DNA from: Chitinophagaceae bacterium
GTDB lineage: Bacteria; Bacteroidota; Bacteroidia; Chitinophagales; Chitinophagaceae
Assembly (NCBI GenBank): GCA_947446645.1
Contig: CANFHA010000001.1
Coordinates: 62,001-126,000, forward strand
Reading direction: 5' to 3'
DNA: 64,000 bases
A program made the translations under genes and the position numbers. The notes below the pieces were generated by a model. That model had not been told where the DNA came from and did not search any database. It worked only from the letters and a program-made list of their open reading frames with translations. Position 1 is the first letter of the stretch, and each line of letters begins with the position of its first letter. Below, piece after piece: positions 58,512-64,000 of the stretch.

Positions 58512-60125
58512 ATGCAGGAATTTGGCAAAAAGAACCCGTCAGTCAATTTGTCTGATCTGGGTATTAATGTTGGCATCGCGCATTGGAACCTGACTCCCCA
58601 GGACCTTGTGAAAAAGACAATAGAGTTAGGACAAGGCGTACTCAACGATACAGGCGCCCTTTGTGTGAGCACAGGTAAATTTACTGGCAGGTCACCTAAA
58701 GATAAGTTTACGGTAAAAGACGCAATAACCGAAGGCAGTGTAGACTGGGGTGATGTAAACATACCTATGTCGCCGGATACTTTTGATAACTTATATAAAC
58801 GCGTCAGCGCTTACATGACAGGCAAGGAAGTATGGGTTCGCGATGCTTATGCCTGCGCCGATCCTACTTACCGCCTCAATGTGCTGGTGGTGAACGAAAC
58901 GCCATGGGCTAACCTGTTTTGTAATGACTTATTCCTTCGCCCAACTACCGACGAAGTAAGCACGCAAACGCACGACTGGCTTATACTCCAGGCTCCGGGC
59001 TTCCAGGCCGATCCTGCAACAGATGGCACACGCCAGGCAAATTTTACTGCTGTTAACTTTACAAGAAAGATCATACTGATCGGCGGCTCCGGCTATACCG
59101 GCGAAATGAAGAAAGGCATATTTGGTGTGCTCAACTTCGTACTCCCGCACGATCATAAAGTACTGAGCATGCACTGCTCTGCCAACGAAGGCAAAAATGG
59201 TGATGTAGCCCTTTTCTTCGGCCTTAGCGGCACAGGTAAAACTACACTCAGTGCTGATCCTGATCGCGCACTTATAGGTGACGACGAGCACGGCTGGGCA
59301 GACCAGTCTGTGTTTAACTTTGAAGGTGGCTGCTATGCAAAATGTATAGACCTAAGCGCTGAAAAAGAACCACAGATATATGCAGCCATTAAGCCAGGTG
59401 CACTGCTGGAAAATATTAAGTTCGTACAGGGCACCAATACAGTAGACTATGCAGATGCAAGCATCACTGAAAATACCCGCGCTGCATACCCGATAGATTT
59501 TATTACCAATGCAAAAGAGCCATCTTACGGTGGCCAGCCTAAAAATGTATTCTTCCTTACGTGCGATGCGTTTGGTATTTTACCTCCTATCTCCAAGCTC
59601 ACCAAGGCACAGGCTATGTACCACTTCATCAGTGGCTATACAGCTAAGGTAGCCGGTACTGAAGTAGGGGTTACTGAGCCGCAAACTACGTTCTCTGCTT
59701 GTTTTGGCCGTGTTTTCCTGCCACTGCACCCTACCCGTTATGCGGAGTTGCTTGGTAAGAAGCTGGACGAGCATAAAGATGTGAACGTATGGCTTATCAA
59801 CACAGGCTGGAGCGGTGGCGCTTATGGCACCGGCAGCCGTATGAAGCTGAGCTATACCCGCGCTATGATCACCGCGGCTATGAACGGCGAGCTTACAAAC
59901 GCCGAATATGTTCCGCATTCCGTATTTGGATTGCTGATGCCAACTTCTGTACCAAATGTTCCTTCAGAAATATTGCTGCCACGCAACACATGGGCTGATA
60001 AAGAAGCTTATGACAAAAAAGCGAACGAACTGGCGCAGTTGTTTGTAAAGAACTTTACTAAGTATGCTGATCAGGCCAATGAAGAGATCCGCTCTGCGGC
60101 GCCTGTGGTACTGGTAGATGCATAA
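58512..60125 (+). CDS. pckA: Phosphoenolpyruvate carboxykinase (ATP)
   Basis: Catalyses oxaloacetate + ATP to PEP + CO2, a key step in gluconeogenesis and (in reverse) in fermentative CO2 fixation in Bacteroidota. It is 537 residues, the normal size for the ATP-dependent class. The P-loop (kinase-1a) FFGLSGTGKTTLSADPDRAL and the Mg-binding kinase-2 IGDDEHGW are intact. The substrate-binding Arg region TGRSPKDKFTV lies near the N-terminus, and the ATP-class WLINTGWSGGAYGTGSRMKL near the C-terminus. Flanked by a -7 box and a terminator, so it is probably monocistronic. Confidence 0.97.
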   Translation: MQEFGKKNPSVNLSDLGINVGIAHWNLTPQDLVKKTIELGQGVLNDTGALCVSTGKFTGRSPKDKFTVKDAITEGSVDWGDVNIPMSPDTFDNLYKRVSAYMTGKEVWVRDAYACADPTYRLNVLVVNETPWANLFCNDLFLRPTTDEVSTQTHDWLILQAPGFQADPATDGTRQANFTAVNFTRKIILIGGSGYTGEMKKGIFGVLNFVLPHDHKVLSMHCSANEGKNGDVALFFGLSGTGKTTLSADPDRALIGDDEHGWADQSVFNFEGGCYAKCIDLSAEKEPQIYAAIKPGALLENIKFVQGTNTVDYADASITENTRAAYPIDFITNAKEPSYGGQPKNVFFLTCDAFGILPPISKLTKAQAMYHFISGYTAKVAGTEVGVTEPQTTFSACFGRVFLPLHPTRYAELLGKKLDEHKDVNVWLINTGWSGGAYGTGSRMKLSYTRAMITAAMNGELTNAEYVPHSVFGLLMPTSVPNVPSEILLPRNTWADKEAYDKKANELAQLFVKNFTKYADQANEEIRSAAPVVLVDA

Positions 60126-60149
60126 TAGCGAGCTTAAAAAATATATGGA

Positions 60150-60179
60150 AACAGGGTAGCTTTGCTATCCTGTTTTTTT
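60150..60179 (+). terminator. Terminator of pckA
   Basis: An 11-bp stem with one G-T pair (aacagggtagc 60150-60160 with gctatcctgtt 60164-60174), loop ttt, then a T-run. The arms closely resemble those of the hairpin at 60452-60482. Confidence 0.88.
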
Positions 60180-60219
60180 GTGGAAATCCGCTATCTTTAT
60201 ATTACAATAACCCATAATT

Positions 60220-60420
60220 ATGAGTATACGTTTGATAAAAGATGTTGATGGTAACAGCACCGGTGTCTTCATCTCTATGGAAGACTGGGCTAGGCTGGTG
60301 GAAAAGCATGAGGGACTGAAAGACCTTGTTCCTGCAGAAGCTGTAGCTGCAGCAAGAAAACGGGCAATAACACAAGCTCTTCACGAGAATGAAGATGCTA
60401 TGTTTAAATATTTCGATTAG
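60220..60420 (+). CDS. Orphan antitoxin-like small protein
   Basis: A 66-residue protein, MSIRLIKDVDGNSTGVFISM, then EDWARLVEKHEGLKDLV and an Ala/Arg-rich helix. The pattern of a G.PTGVFIPI.DW-like strand-turn-helix followed by a helical tail resembles type II (Phd/RelB-like) antitoxins of Bacteroidota. No toxin gene follows; a terminator begins 32 bases after the stop. It could be an orphan antitoxin, a regulator of a distant toxin, or a remnant. The frame is intact. The identification is by resemblance only. Confidence 0.65.
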   Translation: MSIRLIKDVDGNSTGVFISMEDWARLVEKHEGLKDLVPAEAVAAARKRAITQALHENEDAMFKYFD

Positions 60421-60451
60421 TCACCAATAATGTTTAGTGAGCTTATCTACT

Positions 60452-60482
60452 AAAAACAGGATGGGGAGCCATCCTGTTTTTT
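60452..60482 (+). terminator. Terminator of the antitoxin-like gene
   Basis: A perfect 12-bp stem (aaaacaggatgg 60453-60464 with ccatcctgtttt 60469-60480), loop ggag and a T-run. It could also stop transcription coming from the convergent gene at 60510. Confidence 0.88.
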
Positions 60483-60509
60483 GTAGTACTAATGTAGTTA
60501 TGTGGATGA

Positions 60510-61031
60510 TTACTTGAGAATTTCGATTTCTTGCCAGTCGGAAAAAGCGGGCTTTAATTGTGGTTTCGGTTTATCAAAATCCGGATCATAGACCCATCTA
60601 ACTTTATATTTACCAGGACCGAATTTGTATATATCGGTTGAAATCGTATAAACAATTTTATTTATATTGTATTTTTCGGGTGTCGGATCAATTATCCAGT
60701 CAATATCAAAACCGCCAAAAATATTTACCGGATTGCCTTCCATATCAGCAGCTTCTAAATACCACGGCCAATCTTTGTATTCTTTATAGCTAAATTTTAA
60801 GTGTTCATTGAAATAAAATGGCTTTTTCTTCAGATTAGTCATAGTTACAACAAATTTGAGCCTGGGAAAACTGTCTATGCGAGTAAAACTGGTGTCCGCA
60901 TCGTTGAACTGATATACAGATCGCAACATTTTAAGCTCAACCTTTAAATTTGCCTCAGTCTGTTGACCAAAGGACGATGTCGATAGCAGTATCGAAGAAA
61001 GAATAGCTCTCGCTTTAGAAAAGATGGCCAT
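60510..61031 (-). CDS. Secreted protein of unknown function
   Basis: A 173-residue protein with a signal-like N-terminus MAIFSKARAILSSILLSTSS..GQQ. The mature chain is rich in aromatic and charged residues, with predicted beta-strands: LKFVVTMTNLKKKPFYFNEH, KDWPWYLEAADMEGNPVNIF, and FGPGKYKVRWVYDPDFDKPK. The latter G.YKVRW.Y pattern resembles the last strand of Ig-like or intracellular-proteinase-inhibitor-like sandwiches, but no family is certain. It lies 17 bases after pyrE in the same direction, so it could be co-transcribed. The start codon lies close to the pyrE stop. Local A+T content is above that of its neighbours. Confidence 0.65.
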   Translation of the reverse strand: MAIFSKARAILSSILLSTSSFGQQTEANLKVELKMLRSVYQFNDADTSFTRIDSFPRLKFVVTMTNLKKKPFYFNEHLKFSYKEYKDWPWYLEAADMEGNPVNIFGGFDIDWIIDPTPEKYNINKIVYTISTDIYKFGPGKYKVRWVYDPDFDKPKPQLKPAFSDWQEIEILK

Positions 61032-61048
61032 TTGATATAAGTTTCAAA

Positions 61049-61678
61049 CTATTTCATCCAGTTCCCCGGGTCCACACGCCACTGTTCCAGTGTCGCCTTT
61101 TGCTCAGGAGCTATTATCTTCTGGTCTTCACACACTTCCATCAGTGCCTGGTAATTGCTTATAGTATAAAGCGGCAAGCCAGCTTTTTCAAAGGCTTCAT
61201 CAGCCACGGGAAAACCATAGGTGAACAGCGCGCACATGCCCATCACTTCCGCACCCTGCTCACGCAGCACATCTACCACCTGCAGGCTGCTTTTACCGGT
61301 TGATACCAGGTCTTCTACCACCACCACCTTCTGTCCCTTTTCCAGCACTCCTTCTATCTGGTTGCCCATACCGTGTTCCTTTGGCTTGGCACGCACGTAT
61401 ATGAACGGCAGCTTTAGCAGATCAGCCGCCATTACGCCGTGCGCTATACCCGCAGTAGCTACTCCCGCTATCACATCAGCATCGGGGAATTTATCCAGTA
61501 TCATATTTGCAAGCTCGCTCTTCACAAAATCACGCACATACGGAAACGACAATACCTTGCGATTATCGCAATAAACCGGCGAATGCCAACCCGATGCCCA
61601 TGTATAAGGTTTTTGTAAGTTGATCTGCAATGCTTTAATTTGCAAAAGCTTTTCGGCAAAATGTTTTGGAGTGCTCAT
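61049..61678 (-). CDS. pyrE: Orotate phosphoribosyltransferase
   Basis: Converts orotate and PRPP to orotidine 5'-phosphate in pyrimidine synthesis. From ATG 61678 it is 209 residues, MSTPKHFAEKLLQIKALQIN. It shows YTWASGWHSPVYCDNRKVLS, the IAGVATAGIAHG loop, the YVRAKPKEHGMGNQIEG catalytic loop and the PRPP-binding motif VVVVEDLVSTGKSSLQVVDV. An upstream ATG at 61714 lies in the promoter region and is rejected. Divergent from the Nudix gene. Confidence 0.96.
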   Translation of the reverse strand: MSTPKHFAEKLLQIKALQINLQKPYTWASGWHSPVYCDNRKVLSFPYVRDFVKSELANMILDKFPDADVIAGVATAGIAHGVMAADLLKLPFIYVRAKPKEHGMGNQIEGVLEKGQKVVVVEDLVSTGKSSLQVVDVLREQGAEVMGMCALFTYGFPVADEAFEKAGLPLYTISNYQALMEVCEDQKIIAPEQKATLEQWRVDPGNWMK

Positions 61679-61684
61679 AACGCC

Positions 61685-61715
61685 CAAACCTACGCCAAAT
61701 ACGCAAACCTTCAAA
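61685..61715 (-). promoter_or_regulatory. Promoter of pyrE
   Basis: On the minus strand, TTTG (61712-61715), a 19-base spacer and TAGGTTTG (61685-61692) match the consensus. The -7 box ends seven bases before the ATG, so the leader is minimal or absent. Confidence 0.65.
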
Positions 61716-61725
61716 AAAGCACGCT

Positions 61726-62361
61726 ATGAATTTCTCCCGGAAAATATATTACAACGATAAACCGCTGATACTTACCACTGATAAAGAGGCGTATATAAAC
61801 GAAAACGCGGTGGCAGAAGTTTATGAATCTTTTTCCGGAGGCACATTACGCAGTTTTACCCAGGCACTGCAATATCTCGACAGGCCGGGTATCAAGGGCG
61901 CTATCATTGAAGACATTTCAGAGGCATCTCTTCTCGATCAGCTGGATGCTATGTACCTGCCTATAGTTGCAGCCGGCGGCATTGCCTACAATGAGCGTGA
62001 AGAGCTCCTGCTTATCTTCAGGCGGGGTAAGTGGGATCTGCCGAAAGGCAAGCTGGACGAAGGCGAAAACATAGAAGAATGTGCCCTGCGCGAAGTAAAA
62101 GAAGAAACCGGCCTAAAACAGCTGACCCTTGGCGATAAGATCTGCGACACCTACCATATTTACGAGCAGAAAGGCCAGGATTACCTGAAACGCACAGCCT
62201 GGTACAAAATGAAAGGCACTTCCGCGGATACACTGAAACCGCAAAAAGAAGAAGGCATACTGGAAGCACGCTGGGTTAATGAAGCCGACCTTGCTCCTTT
62301 TGCTGCCCGGTCTTACGAGGCGATACGTGAGGTACTGGGGATGGTTGCCACCACCCACTAA
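61726..62361 (+). CDS. Nudix hydrolase with N-terminal extension
   Basis: A 211-residue protein. The Nudix box GKLDEGENIEECALREVKEE plus TGL (GX5EX7REUXEEXGU) lies at about residues 103-125, so the fold should hydrolyse a nucleoside diphosphate linked to another group. About 80 residues precede the Nudix domain (FSRKIYYNDKPLILTTDKEA; GGTLRSFTQALQYLDRPGIK); this N-terminal part is common in Bacteroidota Nudix proteins but unassigned. The substrate (NTP, ADP-ribose, diadenosine polyphosphate or other) cannot be read from sequence. Divergent from pyrE, with start codons 47 bases apart. Confidence 0.92.
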   Translation: MNFSRKIYYNDKPLILTTDKEAYINENAVAEVYESFSGGTLRSFTQALQYLDRPGIKGAIIEDISEASLLDQLDAMYLPIVAAGGIAYNEREELLLIFRRGKWDLPKGKLDEGENIEECALREVKEETGLKQLTLGDKICDTYHIYEQKGQDYLKRTAWYKMKGTSADTLKPQKEEGILEARWVNEADLAPFAARSYEAIREVLGMVATTH

Positions 62362-62400
62362 TATACCCCGATTGAAGACCAAACCAATTCCACTATATCG

Positions 62401-62440
62401 CTGAGCATTGAGCCATTAAGCTATTGAGTCATTGAGCATT
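62401..62440. repeat. Tandem ATTGAG-type short repeat
   Basis: cTGAGCATTGAGCCATTAAGCTATTGAGTCATTGAGCATT holds five near-copies of an 8-base CATTGAGN unit between the convergent Nudix and porX genes. A reverse-strand relative occurs at 37358-37380. Confidence 0.6.
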
Positions 62441-62445
62441 TATCC

Positions 62446-63999
62446 CTACTTACTCTCCAGCCTTACTATGGGTATAATCATTTCTTCCAGCGATATACCG
62501 CCGTGCTGAAAGGTGTTCTTATAGTAGTTTACAAAGTGGTTGTAATTGTTCGGGTAGCAGAGGAACACATCGCCTTTGGCAAAGATAAATGTTGAGCTCA
62601 CATTCGGCCTTGGCAACCCGGCAAACTTAGGATCGCGGAATGCAAGTACATCACGATCTTCATACTGCAGGTTGCGGCCATGCTTGTAGCGCAGATTGGC
62701 TGTTGTAGCCCTGTCACCTACGCATTTGCTTGGCGTTTTCACACGCACACTACCGTGGTCGGTAGTCAGCAATACCTGTATTCCCTTATCAGCTATCTTT
62801 CGCAATGCCCTGTGCAGCGGCGAGTGCTCAAACCAGCTAACTACCAGACTGCGGTAAGACACCTCGTCACCGGCCAACTCTTTCAGCACTTCCATTTCGG
62901 TGCGCGCGTGAGACAGCATATCTACAAAGTTGTACACGATTACTGTAAGATCATTAGAGAGACAATTATGGATGTTATCCTCCATGGTTTTCGCGTCATC
63001 GTTGTTCGTGATCTTTATGTATTGCGTTTTGAGCTTGTCTAGCTTCAGGTGTTTTAATTGATTCCTTAGAAACAGCTCTTCATGCAGGTTCTTGCCACCT
63101 TCTTCGTCATCATTCTTCCATTCCAGCGGAAAGTGTGCGGCTATATCTATGGGCAGCATACCGGCGAAGATGGCATTGCGGCAATACTGCGTTGCAGTAG
63201 GTAGAATGCTGTAATACTGGTCTTCTTCTACTACGCGCAGCGATTCCGAAATAATAGACTGGAAAGCCTTCCAGTGGTCAAGGCGTAGATTATCTACTAC
63301 TACCAGGAAGGTGGGTTTCCCTTGTTTTAAATGGGGCGCCACCTTCTTTTCAAACACCTTGTGCGACATAAGCGGACCACTACCATCCTTTATCCAGTTG
63401 GCGTAGTTTTTCGATATGTATTTAAAGAACTCAGTATTAGCTTCTATCTTCTGCGACTGCAGCACCTCCATCATATCCTCGCTATGGCTTTTGCCCATTT
63501 CCAGTTCCCAGTACACCAGTTTTTTATAAAGGTCCTTCCACTCTTCATGGTTAGGGTTTGAGCTCAGTGCCATGAACAGGTTGCGGAAATCCTGCTGGTA
63601 AGCTGTTGTTGTCTTTTCAGATACAAGGCGCTTACCATCCATTATCTTTTTCAGTGACAGCAGCACCTGGTTAGGGTTTACCGGCTTTATCAGGTAGTCG
63701 GTTATCTGTGCGCCAATGGCATCTTCCATTATGTACTCAGCCTCGTTCTTGGTAATCATTACCACTGGCTGCTGCGGCAGCATCTCTTTTATCTTTGCCA
63801 GCGTTTCCAGGCCGGTAAGGCCGGGCATACTCTCATCCAGCAGCACCACATCTACTATTTTATCTTTAAGCAGTTCCAGCGCATCATGGCCATTACTGAG
63901 TGGGGTCACCTCATAACCTTTATTCTTCAGGAAGAGTATTTGCGACTTAAGGGAGTCAATGTCGTCATCCACCCATAGTATTTCGCCTTGTGTGCTCAT
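62446..63999 (-). CDS. porX: T9SS response regulator PorX (receiver plus PglZ domain)
   Basis: A 517-residue two-component regulator, complete in the window (ATG at 63999). The receiver domain (1-120) has the acidic pair in WVDDD (11-12), phospho-acceptor Asp55 in VVLLDESMPG, Thr83 (MITKN) and Lys105 (YLIKP). A helical linker follows (about 125-220). The C-terminal alkaline-phosphatase-like/PglZ domain has FLVVVDNLRLDHW (metal ligands, about 236-242), the nucleophile-position Thr in LPTATQYCRNAIFAG (about 268-270), VLLTTDHGSVRVKTPSK and HGGISLEEMIIP. This is the PorX architecture. PorX acts downstream of the sensor PorY to control T9SS genes. No porY or T9SS structural gene is in the window. 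Confidence 0.93.
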   Translation of the reverse strand: MSTQGEILWVDDDIDSLKSQILFLKNKGYEVTPLSNGHDALELLKDKIVDVVLLDESMPGLTGLETLAKIKEMLPQQPVVMITKNEAEYIMEDAIGAQITDYLIKPVNPNQVLLSLKKIMDGKRLVSEKTTTAYQQDFRNLFMALSSNPNHEEWKDLYKKLVYWELEMGKSHSEDMMEVLQSQKIEANTEFFKYISKNYANWIKDGSGPLMSHKVFEKKVAPHLKQGKPTFLVVVDNLRLDHWKAFQSIISESLRVVEEDQYYSILPTATQYCRNAIFAGMLPIDIAAHFPLEWKNDDEEGGKNLHEELFLRNQLKHLKLDKLKTQYIKITNNDDAKTMEDNIHNCLSNDLTVIVYNFVDMLSHARTEMEVLKELAGDEVSYRSLVVSWFEHSPLHRALRKIADKGIQVLLTTDHGSVRVKTPSKCVGDRATTANLRYKHGRNLQYEDRDVLAFRDPKFAGLPRPNVSSTFIFAKGDVFLCYPNNYNHFVNYYKNTFQHGGISLEEMIIPIVRLESK

Positions 64000-64000
64000 G

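Noticed and set aside
1..64000. CRISPR arrays, tRNA/rRNA genes, prophage or insertion-sequence genes
   Set aside because: I saw no regularly spaced repeats, no transposase or integrase motifs and no clear cloverleaf sequences. Visual reading could miss a tRNA, so a tRNAscan or Infernal run would be decisive.

Overview
The window looks like chromosomal DNA of a Bacteroidota bacterium, most likely a member of the Chitinophagaceae or a close relative. The reasons are: two secreted proteins with C-terminal type IX secretion (T9SS) sorting domains; a complete PorX, the T9SS response regulator with a PglZ-type output domain; a SusC/TonB-type receptor; DUF6089, DUF3822 and YtxJ family proteins; a TonB with the Bacteroidota N-terminal signature; and repeated use of the Bacteroidota sigma-factor box TAnnTTTG (often with an upstream TTG/TTTG 17-23 bases away) in front of genes, with no convincing Shine-Dalgarno sequences. 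No rRNA, tRNA, CRISPR array, transposase, integrase or phage gene was recognised.

Layout. 1-4.5 kb: 5' part of a TonB-dependent outer-membrane receptor and the condensin smc (TTG start). 4.9-9.4 kb: a giant repetitive T9SS cargo protein split in two by an apparent one-base deletion. 9.5-12.8 kb: Hsp70 (HscA-like) and aspartokinase. 12.8-14.2 kb: DUF6089 outer-membrane protein and two tiny paralogous genes of unknown function. 14.4-15.7 kb: rpsF-rpsR-rplI operon. 15.8-17.8 kb: a minimal kinase-like protein, a DinB protein and a 0.9 kb repeat-rich gap. 17.8-19.3 kb: TauE/SafE exporter-moaD-moaE. 19.4-23 kb: heptose-phosphate kinase, an OmpH-like lipoprotein and an APC permease. 23.2-25.5 kb: a second T9SS cargo (seven-blade repeat plus Ig-like domains). 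25.9-31.8 kb: TolC-adaptor-RND efflux operon. 32-33.3 kb: a small lipoprotein, a cysteine-free thioredoxin-like protein and a GNAT acetyltransferase. 33.4-36.5 kb: exbB-exbD-exbD-tonB energising operon. 37-42.8 kb: half-size TauE, asnS, ytxJ, a MATE exporter, DUF3822-rsmD-coaD. 42.9-47.3 kb: START and YkvA proteins, then the moaA-moeA-moaC-mobA molybdenum-cofactor operon. 47.4-64 kb: a secreted YD-like protein, a GT39-like membrane protein, uvrA, a VWA protein, thiolase, two tandem GT87-like proteins, a His-rich mini-lipoprotein, pckA, an orphan antitoxin-like gene, pyrE, a Nudix hydrolase and porX.

How the genes fit together. The ExbB/ExbD/TonB operon would energise receptors like the one at the left edge. 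PorX is known to regulate the T9SS that would export the two cargo proteins, though no T9SS structural gene lies in the window. The two molybdenum-cofactor loci together cover MoaA, MoaC, MoaD, MoaE, MoeA and MobA, without MoaB/MogA or any molybdoenzyme here. Most of the rest is housekeeping.

No obviously new multi-gene system is present. The best leads are small: the tandem mini-paralogues at 13.7-14.2 kb, the reiterated TTTTGAC tracts that sit directly in front of start codons and carry promoter boxes, intercistronic hairpins in the exbB-exbD and moaD-moaE operons, and degenerate enzymes (kinase-like, thioredoxin-like, half-TSUP). Start codons, promoters and hairpins were read by eye; no database search or folding program was run.
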